Notes: generated by a model from the sequence alone, not told the origin. A stretch of 23,299 nt of DNA from CAYYGL01 sp964471235 (GCA_964471235.1 CAYYGL010000066.1:1-23299); one strand, 5' to 3'; positions 1-7,959 are shown, counted from the stretch's first letter. Numbers and translations are program-made.

Positions 1-1
1 A

Positions 2-226
2 ATTAGCTTTCAGCTCTCAGCACTCAGCCAGGTAAAATTGGAGATTTACAATACCATAGGGCAGCGGGTGAGAACGCTGGTGAACGGGCGTAAAGCAGCC
101 GGTAGTTATACGGTTTCCTGGGACGGCAGGGATGATGCCGGGCGTCCACTTGCCAGCGGTGTGTATTTCTATCGCCTCCATGCCGGAAATTTTATACAGA
201 CGCGCAAGATGCTTCTTCTGCGATAG
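2..226 (+). CDS. C-terminal fragment of a secreted protein with FlgD-Ig / type A sorting-like domain (5' end outside window)
   Basis: The reading frame is open from the left edge to the TGA ending at 226, so the gene begins outside the window; the TTG at 38 lies inside the domain and is not a start. The visible 74 residues form a FlgD-Ig-like or type A C-terminal sorting domain. It starts with the usual strand ending in LEIYN, then GQRVRTLV, a GSYTVSWDGRD turn, SGVYFYRL, and the terminal TRKMLLLR. In FCB-group bacteria such tails sit at the end of large secreted or surface proteins (peptidases, beta-propellers, Ig-repeat proteins), either as a type IX secretion signal or as a structural cap. 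The rest of the protein is not visible, so its enzymatic or adhesive role cannot be stated. Family assignment is confident; the export route is inferred. Confidence 0.85.
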   Translation: MSFQLSALSQVKLEIYNTIGQRVRTLVNGRKAAGSYTVSWDGRDDAGRPLASGVYFYRLHAGNFIQTRKMLLLR

Positions 227-284
227 TGTCATATATCTCACACCAGGAACCATCACCAAGCACAACCATCTCCCGGAGATGCGT

Positions 285-647
285 ATGTCAAAAACCATTC
301 AAATAACCCGAGTTTATAGTGATGACCGGGGTGAATCTCATTTTGATAGGCAAGAAATTCCGTTAAGCGATGGTGGAGAGATTGGATGGCTCTCGCAGCC
401 ATATCCTGCGAAATCCATCATTTTCCGCTACAACGATGCCGATTACGATTACGACTGGCATCATGCCCCGCAGCGGCAGTACATCATCATGCTGGATGGG
501 GAAATTGAAATTGAGGTGAGCGACGGCAATAAACGGCGCTTCCGGGGCGGCGATATTTTATTGGTGGAAGATACCACCGGTAAAGGACACCGCACCCGAA
601 TTGTCAACAACCAACCCCGGCGATCCATCTTTATACCCCTTCCGTAA
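285..647 (+). CDS. Small cupin-domain protein
   Basis: A 120-residue single-domain protein. The core has the two cupin motifs. Motif 1 is WHHAPQRQY followed by LDGEIEIEV, with two histidines and a Gln where many cupins have Glu. Motif 2 is GGDILLVEDTTGKGH, supplying the last histidine. These residues suggest a metal-binding beta-barrel. Cupins of this size have many roles (isomerase, dioxygenase, sugar binding) and the substrate cannot be told here. ATG 285 is chosen because GGAG at 275-278 lies 6 bases before it; the ATG at 279 is too close to that site. The gene follows the secreted-protein fragment by about 60 bases on the same strand and converges on glgC with a 64-base gap. No signal peptide is seen, so it is probably cytoplasmic. 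Confidence 0.75.
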   Translation: MSKTIQITRVYSDDRGESHFDRQEIPLSDGGEIGWLSQPYPAKSIIFRYNDADYDYDWHHAPQRQYIIMLDGEIEIEVSDGNKRRFRGGDILLVEDTTGKGHRTRIVNNQPRRSIFIPLP

Positions 648-711
648 TCCTCCGGCGAATCCGGCGTGTGATTTGTTCCTTTCTGAGCTAAAGCAGCCCA
701 TAATGCCGGGA

Positions 712-1989
712 TCAAATGTTCGTGTTGTCCGGAATCACCGCCCCCTTGGGAATCACCACAATTCCATCCTGAATAACAAAGTTTTTCTCTTCCAGGTGTT
801 GGATGCCTTTTTCATTCAAAATAGTCACATTATTGCCAATCCGGGCGTTCTTATCGATAATGGTATGTCGAATATGACAATTGTTGCCAATGCCCAGGTT
901 GGGAATATTCAACTCCCGATTCAGCGCTCTCTGTTCATCGGTTTCAAAATAGTCTGCGCCCATCATCATGACTTCATCCAAAGTGCAGTCTTCACCCACG
1001 ATGGAACGAATCCCAATGATGCTGTTGGTTATTTTGGATGGATTTACGATACTCCCATCACACAGGATGGTGTTGTTTGTTTCTGCCTGTAGCACTTTGG
1101 CACCGGGTAAGAAACGGGGATGGGAAAAGATGGGTTTTTCTTCATCGTAAAAATTGAAGGCTGGCAACGGTCGGGTTAAATCTACCTGGGCTTCAAAAAA
1201 TGCCTTGATGGTCCCGATGTCTTCCCAATACCCATCGAAAAAAAATGCAAAAACCTTGCTGCGCTTAATGGCGAACGGAATCACCTCCTTGCCAAAATCG
1301 GAAAATTTGGTGCCTTCCAATAACTCCCGCAACACTCTCTGCTTAAAAATATAAATCCCCATCGATGCCAGATGGGTTCTGCCGTCTGCCTGAATGTTTT
1401 GTTCCTGAAAGAGGGATTCCGGAACCGTTAACTCATCCAGGATCTCCGGACTCCCGGGCTTTTCATCAAACCGTACGACTTTCAAATTTTTGTCAATTTT
1501 GACGATACCGAACTGATTGGCACGCTCCCGCTTTACCGGGATGACAGAAATGGTAATATCTGCATCTTTTTGGAGATGATAGTTTACAAACTCGCTGTAA
1601 TCCATCCGGTAGAGGTGATCCCCGGAAAGAATTAACACCAGGTCGCCGTAACTTTCGATGAAGCGAAGATTCTGGCGAACAGCATCCGCGGTTCCCTGGT
1701 ACCATTCTTTGTTTTCCATGGTTTGTTGAGCTGCCAGAATGGTGATGAAATCTTTGGAAAAAATGCTGAAGCGGTATGTGGTGGAAATATGACGATGAAG
1801 TGATTCCGCAGCAAATTGAGTGCAGATGTAAATACGACGATAATTGGAGTGAATACAATTGGAAATGGGAATGTCAATCAACCGAAATTTACCGGCAATT
1901 GGCACCGCAGGTTTGGACCGATACTTGGTCAGGGGATACAATCGGGTGCCCTGTCCTCCGGCTAAAATCATTGCAACGACTGTTGGCAT
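712..1989 (-). CDS. glgC: Glucose-1-phosphate adenylyltransferase (ADP-glucose pyrophosphorylase)
   Basis: A 425-residue protein, the usual GlgC length. It makes ADP-glucose from ATP and glucose 1-phosphate, the committed step of bacterial glycogen synthesis in the cytoplasm. The N-terminal nucleotidyltransferase signature GGQGTRLYPLT (residues 11-21) is followed by SKPAVPIAGKFRLIDIPISN. GDHLYRMDY (about 123-131) carries the catalytic Asp124, and FDEKPGSPE matches the glucose-phosphate-binding region. The C-terminal third has the hexapeptide-type left-handed beta-helix pattern (for example SIIGIRSIVGEDC and NARIGNNVTI). The ATG at 1989 is preceded on the minus strand by AGAGGA. The gene is monocistronic as far as can be seen; no other glg gene is nearby, so its flux partners lie elsewhere. 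Identification is very secure. Confidence 0.97.
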   Translation of the reverse strand: MPTVVAMILAGGQGTRLYPLTKYRSKPAVPIAGKFRLIDIPISNCIHSNYRRIYICTQFAAESLHRHISTTYRFSIFSKDFITILAAQQTMENKEWYQGTADAVRQNLRFIESYGDLVLILSGDHLYRMDYSEFVNYHLQKDADITISVIPVKRERANQFGIVKIDKNLKVVRFDEKPGSPEILDELTVPESLFQEQNIQADGRTHLASMGIYIFKQRVLRELLEGTKFSDFGKEVIPFAIKRSKVFAFFFDGYWEDIGTIKAFFEAQVDLTRPLPAFNFYDEEKPIFSHPRFLPGAKVLQAETNNTILCDGSIVNPSKITNSIIGIRSIVGEDCTLDEVMMMGADYFETDEQRALNRELNIPNLGIGNNCHIRHTIIDKNARIGNNVTILNEKGIQHLEEKNFVIQDGIVVIPKGAVIPDNTNI

Positions 1990-2372
1990 GGTGGAGTCCT
2001 CTATAATATGGTTTCAGGTGATTGGGAAAAATCCGTAATGGAATAGTTGCCCGGAAATACTCTGGACCATCTGTTCAGCAGTCGAACTATCTGCTCAAAA
2101 ACAATTTATAAAAAATGATATTTGATTCCAATTTATAACCTACATTGTTCACCATCCCACAAGTGACCGCTTCGCGAAGAGGCGCTAAAGAACGCAGCGG
2201 GTGCCGAAAAACAAACGATTACCCACCATTATTGGAACGCTTACGGATGGTTGAGTGCCAGGGTAAAAGTTTCGCAGAAACGGATTAAGAAACTCTGTTT
2301 GGCGTCATCCCCGGATTTGGTTGCACGGGATAGCGGGATGGAGCAGGGATATCAGTCTTCAACACCAGAAGA
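1990..2372. other. Non-coding stretch upstream of glgC and downstream of the DUF427 gene
   Basis: This stretch of 383 bases contains no convincing gene; the only open frame reads into the antisense of the DUF427 gene and lacks family features. It should carry the glgC promoter (minus strand), but I could not pick a clear -35/-10 pair. Visible structure is a 10-bp palindrome (CTTCGCGAAG, 2170-2179) and an 8-base direct repeat ATCAGTCT at 2351-2358 and 2372-2379. The second copy overlaps the DUF427 stop codon. Neither has a known function. Confidence 0.5.
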
Positions 2373-2657
2373 TCAGTCTATGACTTTCACCCCTCGCCAG
2401 AACGCCACATGGTCTTTTATTCGCCGGGCAGCATCTTTAGGATCCGGGTAATACCAGGCGGCATCTTTGTTCACCTTGTCGCCCACCACAATATCATAAT
2501 AACTGGCGGTACCTTTCCAGGGACAGACTGTATGAGTGTTACTTTCTCGGAAATACTCTTTTTTAATTGAACCCGGGGGAAAATAAAAATTGCCTTCCAC
2601 CATTTCCCCACTGTCGCTTTCGGCTAAGACAGCCCCATTCCAAATCGCTTTTGGCAT
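2373..2657 (-). CDS. DUF427 domain-containing protein
   Basis: A 94-residue protein matching the compact DUF427 family. It shows the family pattern MPKAIWNGAVLAESD near the start, then NFYFPP, the HTVCPWKGTASYYD core and AWYYPDPKDAARRIKDHVAFW. Proteins of this family are small single-domain beta-rich proteins without an established biochemical function; the conserved CPWKG-type motif suggests a ligand pocket, but that is inference. ATG 2657 is chosen because GGAGG lies 5 bases upstream; the in-frame ATG at 2669 would place that ribosome site inside the coding sequence. The gene is divergent from mdh, with 165 bases between the two starts, so the two may share a regulatory region. No partner gene suggests its role. 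Confidence 0.85.
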   Translation of the reverse strand: MPKAIWNGAVLAESDSGEMVEGNFYFPPGSIKKEYFRESNTHTVCPWKGTASYYDIVVGDKVNKDAAWYYPDPKDAARRIKDHVAFWRGVKVID

Positions 2658-2758
2658 TGATACCTCCAATACTGATTAATTATCGACAGACCTTTTTTAA
2701 AAATCGATAACAACGTAAATCGAAGCATGACGGAAATCAAGAAAATCATTTAAAATCA

Positions 2759-2787
2759 TTGAAGAGTGCAATTCCATTCATTAATTT
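2759..2787 (+). promoter_or_regulatory. Candidate sigma70-type promoter of mdh
   Basis: TTGAAG (2759-2764), a 17-base spacer, then TAATTT (2782-2787). This would start transcription near 2795 and leave a leader of roughly 28 bases before the mdh ATG. The same -10 sequence and spacing appear in the candidate che promoter at 20427-20455. Sequence match only. Confidence 0.4.
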
Positions 2788-2822
2788 TAGATGAATTCAC
2801 TGAAACAAGAAAGGAGTATCCC

Positions 2823-3746
2823 ATGAAGATCACAGTAGTTGGAGCAGGACATGTGGGGGCAACCCTGGCACAGCGGATTGTGGATAAAGAGTTGGCAAAT
2901 GAATGTGTGCTGGTGGATATTCTGGAAGGGATCCCCCAGGGCAAGGCGCTCGATATGTGGGAATCCACCCCGATTGAAGGGAGCGATTGTCATGTCATCG
3001 GAACCAATACCTATGATGAAACCGCAAATTCGGATATTGTGGTGATTACTGCCGGCTTACCCCGCAAACCGGGTATGTCCCGGGATGATTTACTGGCGAA
3101 AAATTTTGAGATTGTGAAAGGTGTTACCGAGCAAGTGGTGAAATTTTCTCCGAATTCCATTCTGCTTGTGGTGTCAAATCCCTTGGATGCTATGGTGTAT
3201 ACTGCGTTGAAGGTCTCCGGTTTTGAACCGCACCGGGTGTTCGGGATGGCGGGCGTTTTGGATACCGCCCGTTATCGTTCCTTCATCGCCCTGGAATTGA
3301 ATGTCTCCACCAAAGACATTCAAGCCCTGGTTTTAGGTGGTCATGGCGACAGCATGGTGCCCCTGCCCCGGTATACCATGGTTGGCGGTATCCCCTTAAC
3401 GGAACTGCTGCCCCAGGACCGGATTGATGCGATTGTGGAACGAACCCGCAAAGGCGGCGGCGAGATCGTCAGCCTGTTGAAAACCGGCAGTGCTTTTTAT
3501 GCAACTTCTGCGGCAATTGCAGAAATGGTGGAATCTATTGTGAAAGATAAGAAACGAGTGCTGCCCGGCTCTGCTTACCTCCAGGGTGAATACGGGTTTA
3601 AGGACATCTATTTAGGCGTGCCGATTAAGATTGGTAAAACCGGCGTGGAAAAGATTTTCGAATTGAAGTTGAACGCGGATGAAAAAGCAGCCCTGGAAAA
3701 TTCCGCCAATGCGGTAATGAAAGTGATTTCCAAGATTAACTTGTGA
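2823..3746 (+). CDS. mdh: Malate dehydrogenase (NAD-dependent, LDH-like type)
   Basis: A 307-residue protein of the lactate/malate dehydrogenase superfamily. It interconverts malate and oxaloacetate with NAD in the TCA cycle, in the cytoplasm. The Rossmann motif GAGHVG spans residues 7-12, and Asp32 at the end of the second strand favours NAD over NADP. The substrate loop has PRKPGMSR with Arg81 and Arg87, the malate-type arginine arrangement rather than the lactate-type Gln. SNPLD carries Asn119, DTARYR carries Asp147 and Arg150, and GGHGDSMVP carries the catalytic His174. ATG 2823 follows AAGGAG with good spacing; an upstream in-frame start at 2766 lacks this site and adds residues foreign to the family. 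It has its own likely promoter and a strong terminator, so it is probably monocistronic. Confidence 0.97.
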   Translation: MKITVVGAGHVGATLAQRIVDKELANECVLVDILEGIPQGKALDMWESTPIEGSDCHVIGTNTYDETANSDIVVITAGLPRKPGMSRDDLLAKNFEIVKGVTEQVVKFSPNSILLVVSNPLDAMVYTALKVSGFEPHRVFGMAGVLDTARYRSFIALELNVSTKDIQALVLGGHGDSMVPLPRYTMVGGIPLTELLPQDRIDAIVERTRKGGGEIVSLLKTGSAFYATSAAIAEMVESIVKDKKRVLPGSAYLQGEYGFKDIYLGVPIKIGKTGVEKIFELKLNADEKAALENSANAVMKVISKINL

Positions 3747-3772
3747 TTCTTTTGCCGTCCCTTTTCCATCTC

Positions 3773-3814
3773 AAAGCGCAAAGTCGAGGCATTGCCCCGG
3801 CTTTGCGCTTTTTT
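3773..3814 (+). terminator. Rho-independent terminator after mdh
   Basis: A perfect 11-bp stem, AAAGCGCAAAG (3773-3783) pairing with CTTTGCGCTTT (3801-3811), is followed by further T residues to 3814. It starts 26 bases after the mdh stop codon. The A-rich left arm means it may also work in the other direction, but no minus-strand gene ends here. Confidence 0.85.
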
Positions 3815-3962
3815 CATCCCTCCTTTCCCTTATACCAATACCCATATCCCTTATGCGTCCGACCCCGGGTGAAATATTTTCCGTATTGCCTTCCCGGGTT
3901 TAAATGGCTAATTTCGCTCAGTCTTTTTTGTTACCTTGACATCTTTAAAACATGGAGGTGGT

Positions 3963-5165
3963 ATGAACACACAGGATTTTATTGATCTGGAAAACCGGTT
4001 TGGTGCCCATAATTATCATCCCCTGGATGTGGTGCTACATCGTGGCGAAGGCATTTGGGTATGGGATGTTGAAGGGAATAAATACCTGGATTTTCTGAGT
4101 GCTTATTCAGCGGTAAACCAGGGGCATTGTCATCCACGTATTTTACAAGCCATGACCGACCAGGCCAAAGAACTTACTTTAACCTCCCGGGCGTTTCGGA
4201 ATGATCGACTTGGGTTTATGTATAAAAAACTATCCGAGCTTTCCGGTTTGCCAAAAGTGTTGCCGATGAATTCCGGTGCGGAAGCAGTGGAAACCGCCCT
4301 GAAAGCCATCCGCAAATGGGCATACACGGTGAAAGGGATTCCCAAAGATCAGGCGGAAATTATCGTCTGTGAAAACAATTTCGCCGGTCGCACCATCACC
4401 ATCATCAGCTTTTCCACCGAAGAGCAATACAAAGAGGGCTTCGGTCCCCTAACCCCGGGGTTTAAGGTCATCCCCTTTGGCGATATCGATGCCCTGAAAA
4501 ATGCCATTACCCCTAACACGGCGGCCTTTCTGGTAGAGCCAATTCAGGGAGAAGGTGGCATAAATGTCCCTCCCCCGGGGTATTTAAAGCGAGCTGAAGA
4601 AGTTTGCCGGGAGAACAATGTTCTGTTGGTGTTAGATGAAATTCAGACCGGATTAGCGCGCACCGGAAAAATGTTTGCCTTTCAGCATGAAGGGGTGCAA
4701 CCCGATGGGGTCACTGTCGGGAAAGCCCTTTCCGGCGGTTTTTACCCGATTTCGGCATTTTTAAGCACCCGGGAAGTGATGGATGTGTTTAAGCCGGGAG
4801 ATCACGGCAGTACCTTTGGCGGAAATCCGCTGGCGGCGTCTATTGCCTGTGCCGCGTTGGATGTGCTGGTTGAAGAAAAATTAGCCGATAACGCCGCCCG
4901 ATTGGGAGATTACTTTATGGAAAAACTGCGAAACATTCCCAGCAAGCATGTAAAAGAGGTGCGCGGTAAAGGGTTGTTGATTGGAGTGGAACTATACCCG
5001 GAAGCCGGCGGCGCTCGCAGATTTTGTGAAGCCCTTCTGGAGGAGGGAATGCTCTGCAAAGAAACCCACGAGCATGTCATCCGCTTTGCACCTCCGCTGG
5101 TGATCACCCGGGAAGAAATCGATTGGGCGTTTGAGCGCATTGAAAAGGTCTTGACCACCCTGTAA
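3963..5165 (+). CDS. rocD: Ornithine aminotransferase (ornithine--oxo-acid transaminase)
   Basis: A 400-residue class-III PLP aminotransferase with full-length similarity to RocD/OAT. It transfers the delta-amino group of ornithine to 2-oxoglutarate, giving glutamate semialdehyde (pyrroline-5-carboxylate) and glutamate, and so links arginine/ornithine and proline metabolism. Diagnostic segments are GAHNYHPLDVVL (14-25), the ornithine-type active-site strand FLSAYSAVNQGHCHP (44-58), NSGAEAVETA (103-112), DEIQTGLARTG (225-235, Asp225 facing the PLP ring nitrogen) and VGKALSGGFYP with the Schiff-base Lys254. ATG 3963 follows GGAGG at 3955-3959 closely. It sits after the mdh terminator, so it needs its own promoter. 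PLP synthase genes lie two genes downstream. Acetylornithine aminotransferase is the main alternative, but the NYHP and SAYSAVNQGH motifs favour RocD. Confidence 0.93.
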   Translation: MNTQDFIDLENRFGAHNYHPLDVVLHRGEGIWVWDVEGNKYLDFLSAYSAVNQGHCHPRILQAMTDQAKELTLTSRAFRNDRLGFMYKKLSELSGLPKVLPMNSGAEAVETALKAIRKWAYTVKGIPKDQAEIIVCENNFAGRTITIISFSTEEQYKEGFGPLTPGFKVIPFGDIDALKNAITPNTAAFLVEPIQGEGGINVPPPGYLKRAEEVCRENNVLLVLDEIQTGLARTGKMFAFQHEGVQPDGVTVGKALSGGFYPISAFLSTREVMDVFKPGDHGSTFGGNPLAASIACAALDVLVEEKLADNAARLGDYFMEKLRNIPSKHVKEVRGKGLLIGVELYPEAGGARRFCEALLEEGMLCKETHEHVIRFAPPLVITREEIDWAFERIEKVLTTL

Positions 5166-5249
5166 CAATATCGTCGATTTAATTTCCGGTGCCGAACGTC
5201 ATAAAAGGAATTGTGATTGTCTGAACCTTTTAACCAGGAGGAATAACGA

Positions 5250-6203
5250 ATGAAAGTTCTGATATCCGATAAATTATCACCTAAAGCTGCTCAATTATTG
5301 AAAGAAGCCGGTCATGAAGTGGATGAAATCACCGATTTAACTCCCCAGGAACTGAAGGAGGTCATCGGTAAATATGATGGGTTGATAGTGCGCAGTGCGA
5401 CCAAAGTAACCGCCGAAGTGATTGAAGCGGGAAGCAAATTGAAAGTCATTGGCAGAGCCGGCACCGGGGTGGATAACATTGACCTCGAGGCTGCTGCAAA
5501 CCACAATATTGTGGTAATGAACACGCCAGGTGCCAACACCAATGCGGTTGCCGAGTTAACGATTGGTCACATGCTCACCCTCAGCCGGGATCTTTACAAC
5601 ACCTCGAAATCCCTGAAAGAAGAAAAGTGGGAAAAGAAAAAATTTATGGGGGTAGAAATTCTCAACAAAACCCTTGGGGTGCTGGGCTATGGCAGGATCG
5701 GCAGAAGTGTGGCAATGAAAGCCAAATGCCTGGGGATGGAAGTCATTTGCTATGACCCCTATGTCGGTCGAAACATTGTGGATCAATTCGGGATTCGCTT
5801 GTTGGCGGACATGGAGCATGTGCTGAGCGAGTCTGATTATATCTCCATCCATGTGCCTAAGAAGCCGGAGACGGTGCACATGCTTTCTACTGAACAGTTT
5901 AAGATAATGAAGAAAGGGGTCTATCTCATCAACTGTGCCAGGGGGGGGATTGTAGATGAAGAAGCCCTGCTCTGGGCATTAAACGAGGGCATTGTTGCCG
6001 GTGCTGCGCTGGATGTGTTTGAGAAAGAACCCCCGGAAGATTTCACGCTCATTCAGCATCCGAACGTGCTTTGCACGCCTCACCTGGGGGCGGCAACCCG
6101 GGAATCCCAGGACAATGTCGCTACTCAAATCGCTGAACAATTTATTGAAATGTTTTCCGGGCAGGGGATACGGAATGCCGTTACCAGACGAACCAAAGAC
6201 TAA
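5250..6203 (+). CDS. serA: D-3-phosphoglycerate dehydrogenase-like 2-hydroxyacid dehydrogenase, short form without ACT domain
   Basis: A 317-residue D-isomer-specific 2-hydroxyacid dehydrogenase. The family reaction expected here is NAD-dependent oxidation of 3-phosphoglycerate, the first step of serine synthesis. The signature RAGTGVDNID (69-78), NAD-binding GYGRIG (146-151) and Asp169 fit NAD use. The catalytic triad is Arg231 in CARGGIVDE, Glu260 and His278 in TPHLGAAT. Classical SerA proteins are over 400 residues with a C-terminal ACT domain; this one ends right after the catalytic domain, so serine feedback through ACT is not expected. AGGAGG 5-9 bases before ATG 5250 fixes the start. 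An 8-G run (5941-5948) lies inside the codons for Arg231-Gly233. A related hydroxyacid dehydrogenase, such as one for glyoxylate or erythronate-4-phosphate, cannot be excluded. Confidence 0.85.
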   Translation: MKVLISDKLSPKAAQLLKEAGHEVDEITDLTPQELKEVIGKYDGLIVRSATKVTAEVIEAGSKLKVIGRAGTGVDNIDLEAAANHNIVVMNTPGANTNAVAELTIGHMLTLSRDLYNTSKSLKEEKWEKKKFMGVEILNKTLGVLGYGRIGRSVAMKAKCLGMEVICYDPYVGRNIVDQFGIRLLADMEHVLSESDYISIHVPKKPETVHMLSTEQFKIMKKGVYLINCARGGIVDEEALLWALNEGIVAGAALDVFEKEPPEDFTLIQHPNVLCTPHLGAATRESQDNVATQIAEQFIEMFSGQGIRNAVTRRTKD

Positions 6204-6307
6204 CTGTGGATATTACCTTCCTCTCGAAACACTTTACTGTTTCAGGGGTATACCGATTGGATGGTAAGTGTTAAAAAAACTAACCCAGAATTAACTTGGA
6301 GTTGATG

Positions 6308-7192
6308 ATGCTTCAGGACAAAGCGTATAAAGTGAAAGTCGGATTGGCAGAGATGCTGAAAGGCGGGGTCATCATGGATGTGACCAATGCCGAACAGGCA
6401 AAAATAGCCGAGGATGCCGGCGCTGTGGCGGTTATGGCGCTGGAGCGCATTCCGGCGGATATCCGCAAGGAAGGCGGGGTGGCACGGATGAGTGATCCCC
6501 TTTTAATTAAGGAGATCCAGGAAGCGGTATCCATCCCGGTGATGGCAAAGTGCCGGATTGGTCATTTTGCCGAAGCCCAGGTATTGGAAGCCCTGGGAGT
6601 GGACTTTATTGATGAGAGCGAAGTGTTAACCCCGGCAGATGAAGAATACCACATTGATAAGCACAAATTCAAAGTGCCCTTTGTCTGCGGATGCCGGGAC
6701 ATTGGCGAGGCACTTCGCCGGATATCCGAAGGCGCTGCCCTGCTGCGTACCAAAGGAGAAGCCGGCAGCGGCAATATTGTAGAAGCCGTGCGCCACATGC
6801 GGTTGGTACAACGGGAAATCAAACACATAACCCAATTGGGTGACGAGGAATTGGTTACGTACGCCAAAAACATCGGTGCTCCGGTAGAGTTGGTGCGCTA
6901 CGTGAAAGAAAACGGAAAGTTACCGGTTCCCAATTTTGCCGCCGGCGGCATCGCCACCCCGGCAGATGCCTCTTTGATGATGCAATTGGGTGCGGAATCG
7001 GTATTTGTCGGCAGCGGCATTTTCAAATCGGAAGACCCGCCGGCACGGGCGCGGGCTATCGTGATGGCTACTACCCATTATATGGATTTCGATATCATTG
7101 CCAAAGCCTCCGAAGGATTGAAGAAGGCGATGAAGGGGCTGGAAATTTCCGAGATTCCGGAAGAACAGTTGCTGCAAACCCGCGGCTGGTAA
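6308..7192 (+). CDS. pdxS: Pyridoxal 5'-phosphate synthase, PdxS (lyase/synthase) subunit
   Basis: A 294-residue PdxS (PdxS/SNZ family), which makes PLP from ribose 5-phosphate, glyceraldehyde 3-phosphate and the ammonia delivered by PdxT. From the ATG at 6308, catalytic lysines fall at 81 (VMAKCRIGH) and 149 (LRTKGEAG) and Asp24 in GGVIMDV, the same numbers as in the Bacillus subtilis enzyme. The phosphate-binding GSGN (153-156) and the conserved FVCGCRD and NFAAGG motifs are present, and the protein ends in RGW. GGAG at 6298-6301 lies 6 bases before this ATG; the ATG at 6305 is the alternative. Residue 82 is Cys where Ala or Val is more familiar. pdxT follows 191 bases downstream with a strong hairpin between them. 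Confidence 0.97.
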   Translation: MLQDKAYKVKVGLAEMLKGGVIMDVTNAEQAKIAEDAGAVAVMALERIPADIRKEGGVARMSDPLLIKEIQEAVSIPVMAKCRIGHFAEAQVLEALGVDFIDESEVLTPADEEYHIDKHKFKVPFVCGCRDIGEALRRISEGAALLRTKGEAGSGNIVEAVRHMRLVQREIKHITQLGDEELVTYAKNIGAPVELVRYVKENGKLPVPNFAAGGIATPADASLMMQLGAESVFVGSGIFKSEDPPARARAIVMATTHYMDFDIIAKASEGLKKAMKGLEISEIPEEQLLQTRGW

Positions 7193-7279
7193 TCCGGCGG
7201 GTACTGCTTCAACCGGGTACCGCAGTTACAGCAGAATTTTTCCGGTGTCTTTTGGTTAATGTAAAAATATACCAATCCC

Positions 7280-7317
7280 CAGGGAAAGTCCTGTTCTGGC
7301 AGGACTTTCCCTGTTTT
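7280..7317 (+). promoter_or_regulatory. Perfect 14-bp hairpin between pdxS and pdxT (possible partial terminator or mRNA end stabiliser)
   Basis: CAGGGAAAGTCCTG (7280-7293) pairs perfectly with CAGGACTTTCCCTG (7300-7313) around a 6-base loop, TTCTGG, followed by TTTT. Outer CCCC (7277-7280) and GGGG (7318-7321) could add pairs across the T bulge. The U-tract is only four bases and is followed at once by G, so this is a weak intrinsic terminator at best. It may allow read-through or set the pdxS:pdxT ratio. Confidence 0.6.
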
Positions 7318-7383
7318 GGGGAGTCCGAGAAGCGCTGCCTGTTGCGGCGCGGTGATAAATTGATGAGAGAGAGGATATGGAAA

Positions 7384-7959
7384 ATGCAAGTGGGTGTTCT
7401 GGCGTTACAGGGTGATTTCTATCTCCATAAAAAAATGTTAACCGAACTGGGCGTCGAAGTAGTAGAGGTGCGAAAGCCTTCGGACCTTGAGGCTTGTCAG
7501 GGGCTTATCATCCCCGGCGGTGAATCCACTACCCTGGTGAAATTGCTGAAGAACATTGACCTGTTTGATAAACTACCGGATTTCAATAAACGGGCACCCA
7601 TTTTCGGTACCTGTGCCGGGTGTATTCTGGTTAGTGCCGAGGTGATGAACCGACCGGTGGAATCGCTTAATCTTATCGACATTACCACCGAACGAAACGC
7701 CTATGGCCGGCAAATCGATTCCTTCGTCGATAAAGTAACGCTTCATCTAAATCATGAGAAGGTGAAAACGGAGGGCGTATTCATCCGGGCGCCGAAAATT
7801 TCCCGGGTGGGGGAGTCCGTGAAAATTCTGGGCACCCACCAAAAGGAAATTGTTCTGGTTGAAAACGAGAAAGTGCTGGCGGCGACCTTCCATCCGGAAT
7901 TATCGGGAGACACCCGAATTCATCGCTATTTTCTGGAAAAAATCACTCCTGGAATTTAA
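7384..7959 (+). CDS. pdxT: Pyridoxal 5'-phosphate synthase, PdxT (glutaminase) subunit
   Basis: A 191-residue class-I-type glutamine amidotransferase of the PdxT/SNO family. It hydrolyses glutamine and channels ammonia to PdxS in the 12+12 PLP synthase complex. The family start VGVLALQGDF (3-12), the oxyanion-region PGGEST (44-49), nucleophile Cys77 in FGTCAG, and His170 and Glu172 in FHPEL form a complete active site. ATG 7384 is preceded by a GAGAGGA site; upstream in-frame ATGs (7252, 7363) add residues outside the family. Cys80 replaces the usual hydrophobic residue three positions after the nucleophile. It is separated from pdxS by 191 bases, so it may be partly independent of it in expression. 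Identification is secure. Confidence 0.96.
   Translation: MQVGVLALQGDFYLHKKMLTELGVEVVEVRKPSDLEACQGLIIPGGESTTLVKLLKNIDLFDKLPDFNKRAPIFGTCAGCILVSAEVMNRPVESLNLIDITTERNAYGRQIDSFVDKVTLHLNHEKVKTEGVFIRAPKISRVGESVKILGTHQKEIVLVENEKVLAATFHPELSGDTRIHRYFLEKITPGI

Noticed and set aside
601..1092. 163-codon plus-strand frame antisense to glgC
   Set aside because: Lies wholly opposite the well-conserved GlgC C-terminal domain and the cupin end; no family features.
2351..2379. Direct/inverted repeat around the DUF427 stop codon as a terminator
   Set aside because: The inverted part is only 5 bp (TCTTC/GAAGA) with no T-run; not a credible terminator.
3936..3941. TTGACA as a -35 box before rocD
   Set aside because: It lies only 27 bases before the ATG, so its -10 would fall on the ribosome site; no suitable -10 sequence is present.
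7078..7389. Minus-strand frame with a zinc-ribbon-like CxxC...CxxC pattern (CCNCGTRL ... CSNC)
   Set aside because: The second CxxC is simply the antisense of the conserved PdxS C-terminus (EEQLLQTRGW), and the frame crosses the pdxS-pdxT hairpin; no ribosome site or family beyond the cysteine spacing supports it.
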